Assembly (NCBI RefSeq): GCF_034355335.1
Contig: NZ_CP136422.1
Coordinates: forward strand, 4,188,501 to 4,252,500
Length of the DNA stretch: 64,000 nt
Reading direction: 5' to 3'
Origin: Blautia coccoides
GTDB taxonomy: Bacteria; Bacillota; Clostridia; Lachnospirales; Lachnospiraceae
Of the stretch, positions 51,430 to 59,382 are shown one piece after another. Made by a program: the position numbers and the translations under genes. Below the pieces are notes generated by a model. The model ran no database searches. It was not told the DNA's origin and saw only the letters and a program-made list of their open reading frames with translations. Within the stretch, counting starts at the first letter, position 1, and the number at the start of each line of letters is the position of its first letter.

Positions 51430-51506
51430 TTTACAATTTCTTTCATATCTCCTATAATCTAGGTACAGGCGCTGGCACGCCGAGTACGAATGAAAGGAGA
51501 ATACCA
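51430..51506 (+). promoter_or_regulatory. Repeated promoter/leader, copy 3
   Basis: TTTACA (51430-51435), 17-bp spacer, TATAAT (51453-51458); leader with GTACAGGCGCTGG, GAGTAC and GAAAGGAG; ATG 48 bases after the -10. Confidence 0.65.
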
Positions 51507-51692
51507 ATGACCGAAAACCAACAAAAGTTATACGATTTTCTTAAATCAAAAGGTGGTTCCGCGCATCTAATGGACTGCGCTATGCGGTTAGATATCTCCG
51601 ATGAGGAATTACAACTCGCGGTAAACACACTGGTACAGTCTGGTATCATTTCAAAAGATGCATATGTCCAACCTACTCTAAGGATTATTTAA
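51507..51692 (+). CDS. Small winged-helix-like protein, 61 aa
   Basis: MTENQQKLYDFLKSKGGSAHLMDCAMRLDISDEELQLAVNTLVQSGIISKDAY resembles a small winged helix and is similar in plan to the N-terminal part of the gene at 50123. Under leader copy 3. Confidence 0.6.
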   Translation: MTENQQKLYDFLKSKGGSAHLMDCAMRLDISDEELQLAVNTLVQSGIISKDAYVQPTLRII

Positions 51693-51719
51693 TCTCACAT
51701 GGCCGCCGATTCATGGCGG

Positions 51720-51938
51720 TCATTTCATGTAATCCGGTATCTCAGTCATATCAAAGATACTCACATCAATTTCTAATGTTAGCATCGGGGGGTTATCGCA
51801 CGGCGGAACCTCGAGCTTTAAGCTTTTGACTCCGTATAACTCTTTCCCGTTGAGCACTATGCTGGTCATGTTACCCAGTTCCGTACGCCTATAATCAATC
51901 CTTAATCCCGGGTATGGTAATTTGATTTCTTCCTTCAC
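51720..51938 (-). CDS. Hypothetical protein, 72 aa
   Basis: GTG at 51938 with GAGGAGGTGGAAAA before it. MKEEIKLPYPGLRIDYRRTELGNMTSIVLNGKELYGVKSLKLEVPP... a beta-rich protein. Two LexA-like boxes lie in its upstream region, so it may respond to DNA damage. Confidence 0.55.
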   Translation of the reverse strand: MKEEIKLPYPGLRIDYRRTELGNMTSIVLNGKELYGVKSLKLEVPPCDNPPMLTLEIDVSIFDMTEIPDYMK

Positions 51939-51966
51939 TTTTCCACCTCCTCATTTCTCATTGACA

Positions 51967-52011
51967 CAAACACATGTTCATGGTATATTTACTTTATCGA
52001 ACATAAGTTTG
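51967..52011 (-). promoter_or_regulatory. Two LexA/DinR-like boxes
   Basis: CAAACACATGTTCA (51967-51980) and CGAACATAAGTTTG (51998-52011), each close to the Gram-positive SOS consensus CGAACATATGTTCG. They lie between the Cro-like gene and the 72-aa gene. Neither is perfect. Confidence 0.45.
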
Positions 52012-52013
52012 TA

Positions 52014-52217
52014 TTACTGGCGTTTAAACAGATATTCCATATCGTATTTCGGAAAAAATACCTTATGGATTTTGCACGCATCATCAAAATAAAAGCCTTT
52101 TTTAGTAACTCCGTTGACAATGTCACTAACAGTTTGGTATCTGCATTCTAGCAATTCACCCATCTGTGCAAAAGTAATTTTTTCAGCTTTCATTAATTCG
52201 AGTAAATGAATGTACAA
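52014..52217 (-). CDS. Cro-like HTH regulator, 67 aa
   Basis: TTG start at 52217, set by AAGGAGGTGAAAACA. IHLLELMKAEKITFAQMGELLECRYQTVSDIVNGVTKKGFYFDDACKIHKVFF is a Cro/CI-type HTH. First gene of the leftward lytic direction, divergent from the CI-like repressor. Confidence 0.78.
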   Translation of the reverse strand: MYIHLLELMKAEKITFAQMGELLECRYQTVSDIVNGVTKKGFYFDDACKIHKVFFPKYDMEYLFKRQ

Positions 52218-52235
52218 TGTTTTCACCTCCTTGTA

Positions 52236-52333
52236 ATTCGTAATTCCGAATTTCATAATTGGATTATATTCCTTACTCGGTATTTTGTCAACACAAAATA
52301 TACTGAATTACGAATTTATTCGGTTTAACGAAT
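52236..52333. promoter_or_regulatory. CI/Cro operator region
   Basis: Two 16-bp dyads of the form ATTCG-N6-CGAAT: 52236-52251 (between the Cro-like promoter and gene) and 52318-52333 (between the two promoters). An additional CGAAT-TT-ATTCG at 52311-52322 overlaps the second. Likely sites for the CI-like and Cro-like proteins. Confidence 0.65.
52263..52291 (-). promoter_or_regulatory. Leftward (lytic) promoter of the Cro-like gene
   Basis: Minus strand TTGACA (52286-52291), 17-bp spacer, TATAAT (52263-52268). A consensus promoter flanked by the ATTCG-N6-CGAAT operators. Confidence 0.8.
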
Positions 52334-52341
52334 ATTTGTTA

Positions 52342-52370
52342 TTTACAAAATATCATTTTTCGTATATAAT
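52342..52370 (+). promoter_or_regulatory. Rightward (lysogenic) promoter of the repressor
   Basis: TTTACA (52342-52347), 17-bp spacer, TATAAT (52365-52370). A further dyad CGTATA/TATACG (52361-52366 and 52376-52381) overlaps the -10. Confidence 0.75.
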
Positions 52371-52399
52371 GTAGTTATACGGAAATGAGGTGAAAATGC

Positions 52400-52726
52400 A
52401 TGGAAAAAGCCAAAATACTTGAACACTTAATTAAAGAACAAGGGTATAGTTTAAAGGCTTTTGCTGAAAAATGTGGAATGCCATATACTACATTGTACGG
52501 AATTTTGAAAAAAGGTGTTGGGCGTGCAAGCGTTGATAACGTTATACAAATATGCCAGAATCTTGGCATCACTGTTGAAGAGCTCGAAGAGATGGCTACC
52601 GGAGAAAAACAAAAATACGAGCCGTCGTATGATGACGTTGAACGCCTCATTGCCAGAAATGGGAAACAGATGTCTAAAGAACAGAAATTACGCCTGATAC
52701 AGCTTTTGTCCGAAATAATTGAATAA
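52400..52726 (+). CDS. CI-like repressor, 108 aa
   Basis: N-terminal XRE HTH (YSLKAFAEKCGMPYTTLYGILKKGVGRASVDNVIQICQNLGITVEELEEMA) and a short helical C terminus (MSKEQKLRLIQLLSEIIE) instead of a LexA-type peptidase. Such repressors are relieved by an ImmA partner, which is encoded 14 bp downstream. Maintains lysogeny by binding the ATTCG-N6-CGAAT operators. Confidence 0.85.
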   Translation: MEKAKILEHLIKEQGYSLKAFAEKCGMPYTTLYGILKKGVGRASVDNVIQICQNLGITVEELEEMATGEKQKYEPSYDDVERLIARNGKQMSKEQKLRLIQLLSEIIE

Positions 52727-52740
52727 TTCTGGAGGACAAA

Positions 52741-53337
52741 ATGAATTCTGAAAAACTCCATCAAAAAGTTTGGGAAGTCTGTACAGAGTGCGGAATTAAA
52801 GACTTCCCATTTGATTGCATCGCTGTCCTGAAACATTATGGGTTTAAAGTATTTACATACGAGCAGGCAAGATACCTGCGCCCTGAGTTATATGCCCTAT
52901 GTCTGGATATGTCAGATGATGCATTTTCGGATAAAATTTTAAAGGTCGTGTTTTATAATGATAAACTCTGTATACAACGTATCCGCTTTTCATTAATGCA
53001 TGAATTAGGCCACTTTTTACTGGGCCATGAAACGGAAAGCAGAGAAAATGAATCGGAAGCGGACGCCTTTGCTGCCAACCTTTTAGCACCTGAGGCACTG
53101 ATAAAGTACAAAAATTTCCACAGTGCCCCGTCTATCAGCAGTTATTTTGGAATTTCAATAGCTGCTGCCAACCATATAATGATGCGGACAAAATACCGCT
53201 CTTTCTGGAGCACAGATAAGTATGAGGCTAAGCTTTTGGCTTACCTATACCCAAATTCCTCGAGGATTCATTTTGGAGAGGATGGTATTGTAACGTCCGT
53301 TAAATTTGATAACATATATTATCTGGTTAATAATTGA
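52741..53337 (+). CDS. ImmA/IrrE-type metallopeptidase
   Basis: 198 residues with the zinc motif HELGH at 87-91 (FSLMHELGHFLLGHE) and a downstream Glu in ENESEADAFAANLLAPE. ImmA proteins cleave the phage repressor after DNA damage, as in ICEBs1. Co-transcribed with the repressor. Confidence 0.88.
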   Translation: MNSEKLHQKVWEVCTECGIKDFPFDCIAVLKHYGFKVFTYEQARYLRPELYALCLDMSDDAFSDKILKVVFYNDKLCIQRIRFSLMHELGHFLLGHETESRENESEADAFAANLLAPEALIKYKNFHSAPSISSYFGISIAAANHIMMRTKYRSFWSTDKYEAKLLAYLYPNSSRIHFGEDGIVTSVKFDNIYYLVNN

Positions 53338-53353
53338 AAGGGAGGACAAATAT

Positions 53354-53665
53354 ATGACATATAAAGAATTTTTAACATACTTGGAAGAAAATTTTGACGG
53401 ATACGTGGTATTTATGGAAAAGGCCACGAAATTTCAGGAGACAAAAAATCAGAAAAGACCGGCTAAAAGCCGTTGGAAAGAGGCTAAGGTGGAGAAAGCG
53501 GTCCGTGAGATGTGGAACAAAGCCATGCAGCCACTCTATGACAATCTGAAACGAGAAATAAAATCAGGTATCCCTTATAAGTGGATAGAGTACATAGAGC
53601 AGCATGAGGTGCTGGAAGGACTTCGGGATACAATGGCGGATTTGAGTTTTGGAGACATGGATTAG
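53354..53665 (+). CDS. Hypothetical protein of lysogeny operon, 103 aa
   Basis: Starts MTYKEFLTYLEENFDGY with GGGAGGACAAA upstream. Highly charged and helical (AKSRWKEAKVEKAVREMWNKAMQPLYDNLKREIKSGIPYKWIEYIEQHEVLEGL). Between the ImmA-like gene and two lipoprotein genes; unknown role. Confidence 0.62.
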   Translation: MTYKEFLTYLEENFDGYVVFMEKATKFQETKNQKRPAKSRWKEAKVEKAVREMWNKAMQPLYDNLKREIKSGIPYKWIEYIEQHEVLEGLRDTMADLSFGDMD

Positions 53666-53684
53666 ATAAAAAGGAGGGGTTTTT

Positions 53685-54293
53685 ATGAAGATAAGATTTG
53701 CTGTCTTGATCAGCATTTTATCCGTAACACTCATGTCAGGATGTGGCTTTAATACAACTGTCGAAGACAAGGAACAAGAGGCTTTTGACAAAAGAATGGA
53801 TGAATTAGATAAATCCATCAAAGAAAATCAAGCCTCCATTGATGAGCTTGGAAAATCCATCGAAGAAAAGGCCGAATATATTGACTCAATAGGGAGTGAG
53901 AATGAAAAACTAAACCCCGAAGAGGACAAAGATGAGTGCTCAGTATTTGACTTTTCATATCAAGATTTTATAAAAAATCTAACAACTAATCTTGAAAGTG
54001 TAGGCATATCCACTGGCGAAACAAAGTACTTGGACTCTGTTACCTTTATAACGATTATACTACCGGATAATTCATCCGGAACTATAAAAGTATTATCAGA
54101 TGATTCACAAAATGTATCCTGCATTATTGTCCCCATAGAGCTAGTTAGCGACGATATACTTGCAGCCATTACAGAAATTATTGACAACACTATCTCAGTG
54201 ACAAAAGAGGATATTGACTCTGGCCCTTACACTGTTAATGGTGTCTTATATTTATCGAACGACCGCACACTTAGCATATTACCTGATGAGTAG
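53685..54293 (+). CDS. Lipoprotein, 202 aa
   Basis: Signal peptide and lipobox LMSGC (Cys 20). A coiled coil follows (KRMDELDKSIKENQASIDELGKSIEEKAE), then a C-terminal alpha/beta domain. AAAGGAGGGG precedes the start. Probably expressed in the lysogen; could block superinfection at the cell surface. Confidence 0.75.
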   Translation: MKIRFAVLISILSVTLMSGCGFNTTVEDKEQEAFDKRMDELDKSIKENQASIDELGKSIEEKAEYIDSIGSENEKLNPEEDKDECSVFDFSYQDFIKNLTTNLESVGISTGETKYLDSVTFITIILPDNSSGTIKVLSDDSQNVSCIIVPIELVSDDILAAITEIIDNTISVTKEDIDSGPYTVNGVLYLSNDRTLSILPDE

Positions 54294-54349
54294 ATGTAGA
54301 TTAATCCGCTTCGGCGTTTTAATAAAATATATTTATGAGGAGGATTCTT

Positions 54350-55501
54350 ATGAAGAAAAAGATTGTAACACTATTTCTAACAGCTGTTTTATGCGCATTT
54401 GCTACAAGCTGCGGAAATAATGCAAGCGAACCAAAGGCTAATGACACGACAGCAAAGGAGGAAGTAAAAGAACCTACTGATCTGACTGGTACTTGGGTCT
54501 CAGAAGAAAATGATGGGTCTTATCAGGAGGCTATAATCACTGAAAACACTATTGAGATAAACTGGGTATCAGATGGGGGTAAAACAAAATCAATTTATTG
54601 GATTGGATCATATGAAGCACCCGCTGATTCCACAGATAAGTATTCGTGGACATCTGAAAAAGATAAAGAAAAAACAGATTCGGCGTTATTAGCATCGCAG
54701 GATGACACGAAAAGTTTTACATATGAGGATAAGAAAATAAGCTACGAAGTTTCGGTCATGGGGACTACCAGCACAATGGAACTTTCACAAGTCTCAAAAG
54801 ATATTCCTGAAAATCCCGTATCAGAAGAAGAACCACAGGCCGAAACAGCCGGTAATGAGGCACCTGACTCTCAAAGCCAACAGTCTGAAGCATCATACGA
54901 AGTTACATATCAAAATATTTCATTCCACCAGGATATTATTGGAAATATATGGTCTCAGGCAATCGTCGAGGTGGCAAATACCGGAAATAATGATTTATAC
55001 TTAGACCGCAGCTCCTACGAACTTGTGTCTGAGGATGGAACCATTATCCACACAACAAGTAATACATTTACTCCATATCCGCAAATATTATCACCTGGTG
55101 AAAAAGGCTACTACTATGAAGAAACTAGTATGGATGCTGGAACTCCTACTGAAGGGATATCTATTACCCCGCATATCAGTGCTCAAGCCTCAAAAAATCA
55201 AATTGTCCGTTTAGAGGTAAGTGCCACCGAAATATATGATAAAGAAATGGGAAGTATTGATCTACACGGAAAAATTAAAAATACTACAGGCGCGGAGCAA
55301 AGCAATATAAATGTCGTTGCTATTCTTTTTGATGGAAACGGGCAGCCCATAGGGCAGCTTTGGACCATACTTATGAATCCTATTCAACCCGATGAAGAAA
55401 TAGGATTTGAATTAGAACCCATGAATTTACCGGATGATATAACGAAGGCATCTATAGCAGATTATAAGGTTTATGCCTATCCAGAACAGTACCAGTTTTA
55501 A
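54350..55501 (+). CDS. Lipoprotein with FxLYD-like domain, 383 aa
   Basis: Signal peptide and lipobox (ATSC, Cys ~21). A middle lipocalin-like beta region (TDLTGTWVSEENDGSYQEAIITENTIEINW) and a C-terminal domain with IDLHGKIKNTTGAEQSNINVVAILFDGNGQPIGQ, the FxLYD pattern of surface proteins. Start at 54350 with GAGGAGG ahead. Probably a lysogenic conversion gene next to the integrase. Confidence 0.78.
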   Translation: MKKKIVTLFLTAVLCAFATSCGNNASEPKANDTTAKEEVKEPTDLTGTWVSEENDGSYQEAIITENTIEINWVSDGGKTKSIYWIGSYEAPADSTDKYSWTSEKDKEKTDSALLASQDDTKSFTYEDKKISYEVSVMGTTSTMELSQVSKDIPENPVSEEEPQAETAGNEAPDSQSQQSEASYEVTYQNISFHQDIIGNIWSQAIVEVANTGNNDLYLDRSSYELVSEDGTIIHTTSNTFTPYPQILSPGEKGYYYEETSMDAGTPTEGISITPHISAQASKNQIVRLEVSATEIYDKEMGSIDLHGKIKNTTGAEQSNINVVAILFDGNGQPIGQLWTILMNPIQPDEEIGFELEPMNLPDDITKASIADYKVYAYPEQYQF

Positions 55502-55525
55502 TCGTAACCCAAATAATTAAACTAT

Positions 55526-55560
55526 AAAAAACCGCCCCAGTGTTACCAGCACCAGGACGG
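55526..55560 (-). terminator. Hairpin between lipoprotein and integrase genes
   Basis: On the minus strand an 11-bp imperfect stem (55560-55532) followed by six T residues (A run at 55526-55531 on plus). It faces left, but a hairpin there would also slow rightward reading from the lipoprotein genes. Confidence 0.5.
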
Positions 55561-55693
55561 CCTATACCTCCGAAGAGATACGTACATCGCAAATACATTG
55601 TATCATCTTCGGAGCAGCCATGCAAGCGGAACAAAAGTTCGCTGGCTGTTATTTTTGTACCTATTTTTACATATTTTACAGAGAGGTGATACA

Positions 55694-57259
55694 ATGAACA
55701 CACTTGAAAGAGACTGTATCTATTTAAGAAAGTCCCGTGCAGATCGGGAAGCCGAAGCACGCGGAGAGGAGGAAACCCTGGCCCGGCATGAAAGAATCCT
55801 GCTTGACCTTGCCAAACGCCGCGGTTGCCACATTGGAGCCATTTACCGGGAAGTAGTATCCGGCGAAACAATATCTGCCCGGCCTGTGATGCAGCGCCTC
55901 CTGCAGGAAGTGGAATCTGGTATGTGGGATGGCGTTCTGGTCGTAGAGGTGGAGCGTCTTGCCCGCGGTGATTCTATTGATCAGGGCGTTGTAGCCCGTG
56001 CTTTTCAATATTCCGATACAAAAATCATAACCCCGGCAAAGACTTATGATCCCAACAATGAGTTTGATGAGGAGTATTTTGAGTTTGGCCTCTTTATGTC
56101 CAGAAGGGAGTACAAGACCATAAAGCGTCGACTGAACGCCGGACGTCTCTCATCTGTGCAGGAAGGCAAATACTGTGGCAATAAACCACCATACGGATAC
56201 GAGCGTGTGAAGCTGCAGGGGAAGGGGTTCTCTCTCCGGCCGGTCCCTGCCCAGGCCCAAATCGTGCGGTTGATGTATAACTGGTACGCATATGGCGTTA
56301 GTGGAGAACGCCTGGGGATGCAGAAAATAGCCAGAAAGTTAAATGAAATGGGGATCCCTACGTTATCGGGCAAACCCTGGTCTCCTGCCACTGTTGTGAA
56401 CATACTGGATAATCCTGTTTACACCGGAAAGATACGCTGGAACCGTAGAAAAGCGGTAAACAAGATTGAGGACGGAGCTGTCGTAAAGACACGTCCGCGG
56501 AGTAATGATTACATAATATCTGATGGTTTACACGAACCCATAATCTCCCAGGAGCTTTATGACCTCGCCCAGTGTTATAGGCAACAAAATCCTCCCAGGC
56601 CCATAGGTGTCATGAATGCGGTAAAGAATCCGCTCTCCGGCCTTGTCCACTGTGGGAAATGCGGCCACAGCATGGTAAGGCGGCCTTACGCTAACCGGAA
56701 ACAGGAAGACACTCTCTTGTGCCCGTATACATCCTGTGACAATGTGAGCAGCCGGCTGTCCCTGGTTGAAAAGGCAGTCATTGCCGGCCTGGCAGAACTG
56801 GTACAGAGCTATAAGGTGAATGACACCCTCAATGACAACAACGGAGTGGATATCATAGCGGCAAAGGAAAAAATCCTTGTAGAAAAACGCGCAGAGCTGG
56901 ATAACCTTACCGCACAGAAAACCAGACAATATGACCTCTTAGAACAAGGGGTATACACAACGGAGATATTCCTGGAACGATCCGGAGCCACGGCAAAACA
57001 GATCCGTGATTGTTCCGCAGCCATTGAGCGGATCTCTTCTGAGCTGGATCACGACCGGGAACTCCTTGCACAGAAATTCAACTTCATCCCCAAATGTGAA
57101 CATCTCTTATCCAATTACTGGGACTGGGACATACCGACCCGGAACTCCGTGCTTAAAGAGCTGATCGAGAGAATCGACTACACAAAAGACAGCAAAAACG
57201 GCTTTAAACACGGTGACGAGATCACATTTACTCTGGACATTTACCCCAAAATCCAATAA
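55694..57259 (+). CDS. Large serine integrase of the prophage
   Basis: 521 residues; start at MNTLERDC with AGAGGTGAT upstream, rather than 32 codons earlier. The catalytic Ser is at position 14 (IYLRKSRAD). Resolvase domain, recombinase domain (GYERVKLQGKGF...), zinc ribbon (HCGKCGHSM ... CPYTSC) and a C-terminal coiled coil are all present. Integrates and, with a helper, excises the phage. The attachment site lies 8 bp after the stop. Confidence 0.92.
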   Translation: MNTLERDCIYLRKSRADREAEARGEEETLARHERILLDLAKRRGCHIGAIYREVVSGETISARPVMQRLLQEVESGMWDGVLVVEVERLARGDSIDQGVVARAFQYSDTKIITPAKTYDPNNEFDEEYFEFGLFMSRREYKTIKRRLNAGRLSSVQEGKYCGNKPPYGYERVKLQGKGFSLRPVPAQAQIVRLMYNWYAYGVSGERLGMQKIARKLNEMGIPTLSGKPWSPATVVNILDNPVYTGKIRWNRRKAVNKIEDGAVVKTRPRSNDYIISDGLHEPIISQELYDLAQCYRQQNPPRPIGVMNAVKNPLSGLVHCGKCGHSMVRRPYANRKQEDTLLCPYTSCDNVSSRLSLVEKAVIAGLAELVQSYKVNDTLNDNNGVDIIAAKEKILVEKRAELDNLTAQKTRQYDLLEQGVYTTEIFLERSGATAKQIRDCSAAIERISSELDHDRELLAQKFNFIPKCEHLLSNYWDWDIPTRNSVLKELIERIDYTKDSKNGFKHGDEITFTLDIYPKIQ

Positions 57260-57266
57260 AAAGCTT

Positions 57267-57283
57267 ATTGATAACCTCTATGT
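57267..57283. other. Right prophage attachment site, phage half
   Basis: ATTGATAACCTCTATGT, the exact reverse complement of 6977-6993. Immediately after it, ACTGACGAACTGGCTC is host cotJC sequence in frame (T-D-E-L-A-H). The joining dinucleotide is inferred to be AC (57284-57285). Confidence 0.75.
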
Positions 57284-57504
57284 ACTGACGAACTGGCTCA
57301 CATGGAAATGGTAGCCACCATCGTACACCAGCTCACCCGCAACCTGTCCATGGAGGAAATTGAGAAATCAGGCCTCGGCCCCTACTATATTGACCATACC
57401 GTAGGCATCTGGCCTCAGGCTGCCGGAGGTGTCCCCTTCAATGCCTGTGAGTTCCAGTCAAAAGGCGATCCTATCACCGATTTATTTGAGGATATGGCAG
57501 CAGA
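57284..57504 (+). pseudogene. cotJC: Internal fragment of cotJC, spore-coat manganese catalase
   Basis: Encodes TDELAHMEMVATIVHQLTRN... YYIDHTVGIWPQAAGGVPFN... QSKGDPITDLFEDMAA, the central part of CotJC-type manganese catalases (the EELAHxE metal ligands). The 5' part is absent (replaced by prophage) and the 3' part is cut by the second element after E-D-M-A-A. Neither missing part is in the window. A possible start at 57302 would not give a working enzyme. Confidence 0.85.
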
Positions 57505-57545
57505 TGGTACGATTGTGTAAAGACAACATTGAGGTTTTAAAAGAT

Positions 57546-57588
57546 AGTTCCCAATAATCTGGCATACTAGCTGCCAGATATGAGAACT
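57546..57588 (-). terminator. Nested inverted repeat at element end
   Basis: Outer AGTTC/GAACT (57546-57550, 57584-57588) and inner ATCTGGC/GCCAGAT (57557-57563, 57573-57579). Followed on the minus strand by ATCTTTT. It directly follows the recombinase stop and could be its terminator or part of the element end. Confidence 0.5.
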
Positions 57589-59157
57589 TTAGAAATTCCA
57601 ATGTATCTCAATAGGTACTTCCTTAGTTACAGGGTCTTTCTTACCGACCAATACATAATCAATCAGCTTTTCAACCGTTTCCCTGTCTAAGTGTTCAAGA
57701 TTTGTATATTGCTCGATTAACTGTCGTCTGTTATCGCCAATCAGCATTTTTCTTTCAATAACATCAAGCTGTTTCTGCGTATCAATTACCAGTTTTTCGA
57801 GCCTTTCTTTTTGTGTTGAGAAGTCTTTAGATAAATCCAAGTAATCAAGTTCGGAAAGAATACCCTTTACCTTATCTAAATATAGTTCACGGATTCCTTT
57901 TGTGTATTCCGCAATCTTTTTTTGATAAGCAGCAATCTCCGTTTCCAAAGCTTCTTTTTGACCTCGCAAGTCATTATTGAATTGCACATTTTGTTCAAGC
58001 TCATCTTTATCCAGATATTCTGCGGATAACTTATTAAGTTCATCAATCACAGCTTTTTCCAATTTGTCTACTGAAATGAAAGAACCTATACAAGCGTCCT
58101 TTGCTACATGGCGGTTAGAACATTGTAAATAATGCTTACCACGATTCTTTGATGAACGCATTGTATAACCACAATTCATACAGCGAGCTTTTCTGGCAAA
58201 TAAGCCGATTGTGCCAACTGTGAAAGGTTTTGCCTTTTGAGCTACCAATGCTTGAACCCTATCCCATAACTCACGGTCAATAATCGACTCATGTGTACCC
58301 TCAACTCTGTACCACTCGTCTTTTGGTCTGGGTTTGTTTTGCTTTGTCTTATAAGAAACGCTGCCATATTTCCCTTGAACCATATTCCCGATATAGATTT
58401 CATTCACCAACATATCTGATATGGCAAAATATTTCCATAGGGTACTGTTTTTCGTTTTAGGCTGCTTGTAACGCAAACCATGAAGTCGTTTGTATTCCGT
58501 AGGGTTTGATATTCCTCTGTCATTCAGCATACGGGCAATGGCGGTCTTTCCATATCCCTGTGAAAACAGTGTAAAAACTTCTCTGACAACTTCCGCAGCT
58601 TCTTCATCAATAATCAAATGCCCTTTTACGTCAGGGTCTTTTTTGTAACCATACAGGGCAAAAGCACCGATATGGTATCCGTTCTTTCTTCTGTCAGTGA
58701 GAACGCTTTTAATGTTCTCTGACATATCCTCTAAGTACCACTCATTCACCAGACCATTTATCTGTCTTGATTTCTTATTTCCTTTATTAGCGGTATCTGC
58801 ATTATCAACAATGCTGATGAAACGAATACCCCAAATAGGGAAAAGACCGTGGATATATTTTTCCACTAATTCTAGTTCTCTGGTAAATCTGGATTGTGTC
58901 TTACAAAGGACAATATCAAATTTACGATTCTTTGCGTCCTCCAACAACCTGTTAAATTCTGGTCGTCGTCTGTCAGAACCAGTGTAATCATCATCACTGT
59001 ATATGTTGTAGACTTCCCAACCATGCTCTAATGAGTATTGAAGTAACATTGACTTTTGATTCTGAATACTGTTACTGTCGTCTGTTTCTGATTGTTTGTT
59101 TCTATCTTCCTCTGATAAGCGGCAATAAATAGCAACTCTTGATTTTGATTCTATCAT
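57589..59157 (-). CDS. Large serine recombinase, TnpX/TndX type
   Basis: 522 residues. Catalytic Ser at 15 (IYCRLSEEDRN), resolvase domain with YSDDDYTGSDRRRPEFNRL, recombinase domain, zinc ribbon (RCMNCGYTM ... CSNRH) and long coiled coil. Moves the second element; lies at its left end and reads outward. Confidence 0.9.
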   Translation of the reverse strand: MIESKSRVAIYCRLSEEDRNKQSETDDSNSIQNQKSMLLQYSLEHGWEVYNIYSDDDYTGSDRRRPEFNRLLEDAKNRKFDIVLCKTQSRFTRELELVEKYIHGLFPIWGIRFISIVDNADTANKGNKKSRQINGLVNEWYLEDMSENIKSVLTDRRKNGYHIGAFALYGYKKDPDVKGHLIIDEEAAEVVREVFTLFSQGYGKTAIARMLNDRGISNPTEYKRLHGLRYKQPKTKNSTLWKYFAISDMLVNEIYIGNMVQGKYGSVSYKTKQNKPRPKDEWYRVEGTHESIIDRELWDRVQALVAQKAKPFTVGTIGLFARKARCMNCGYTMRSSKNRGKHYLQCSNRHVAKDACIGSFISVDKLEKAVIDELNKLSAEYLDKDELEQNVQFNNDLRGQKEALETEIAAYQKKIAEYTKGIRELYLDKVKGILSELDYLDLSKDFSTQKERLEKLVIDTQKQLDVIERKMLIGDNRRQLIEQYTNLEHLDRETVEKLIDYVLVGKKDPVTKEVPIEIHWNF

Positions 59158-59238
59158 GCTTCGTTCTCCTTTTAGAGAAGACGAAACAAACTATCTCTAC
59201 ATAATGTTATTATAACATCTTGTAGGATAGTTTGTCTA

Positions 59239-59382
59239 TCATCTGGCAGGAGTTGCCTTTCCTTTATTTTTTTCATATTGATTTATCAACTCTATCCATT
59301 TTAGAGTAAATGCTTTTGTAAACGCCGCTCTATCACAATTTTTAAAAACATTCTTGCAAACTACCTTTGCGTCATTTGCCAT
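59239..59382 (-). CDS. Small protein of integrative element, 47 aa
   Basis: MANDAKVVCKNVFKNCDRAA then FTKAFTLKWIELINQYEKNKGKATPAR. AGGTGG lies before the ATG at 59382. Such short genes lie upstream of the recombinase in this element family; an accessory factor is possible but not shown. Confidence 0.6.
   Translation of the reverse strand: MANDAKVVCKNVFKNCDRAAFTKAFTLKWIELINQYEKNKGKATPAR

Larger units (their letters stand above)
6977..57283. mobile_element. Siphovirus-type prophage, about 50.3 kb
   Basis: Bounded by the inverted 17-bp phage half-sites at 6977-6993 and 57267-57283. Contains a full gene set: serine integrase, CI/Cro switch, replication (polymerase A, VirE helicase), terminase, portal, scaffold, capsid, tail tube, tape measure, fibres, holin and endolysin. 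Long non-contractile tail genes (tape measure, Dit, no sheath) indicate a siphovirus. The only clearly broken gene is the SNF2-type helicase at 38689-40080, so the prophage could still be functional. Confidence 0.9.

Noticed and set aside
55598..55693. Upstream extension of the integrase by 32 codons
   Set aside because: The Met at 55694 has a good ribosome site and places the catalytic Ser at residue 14, the usual distance.
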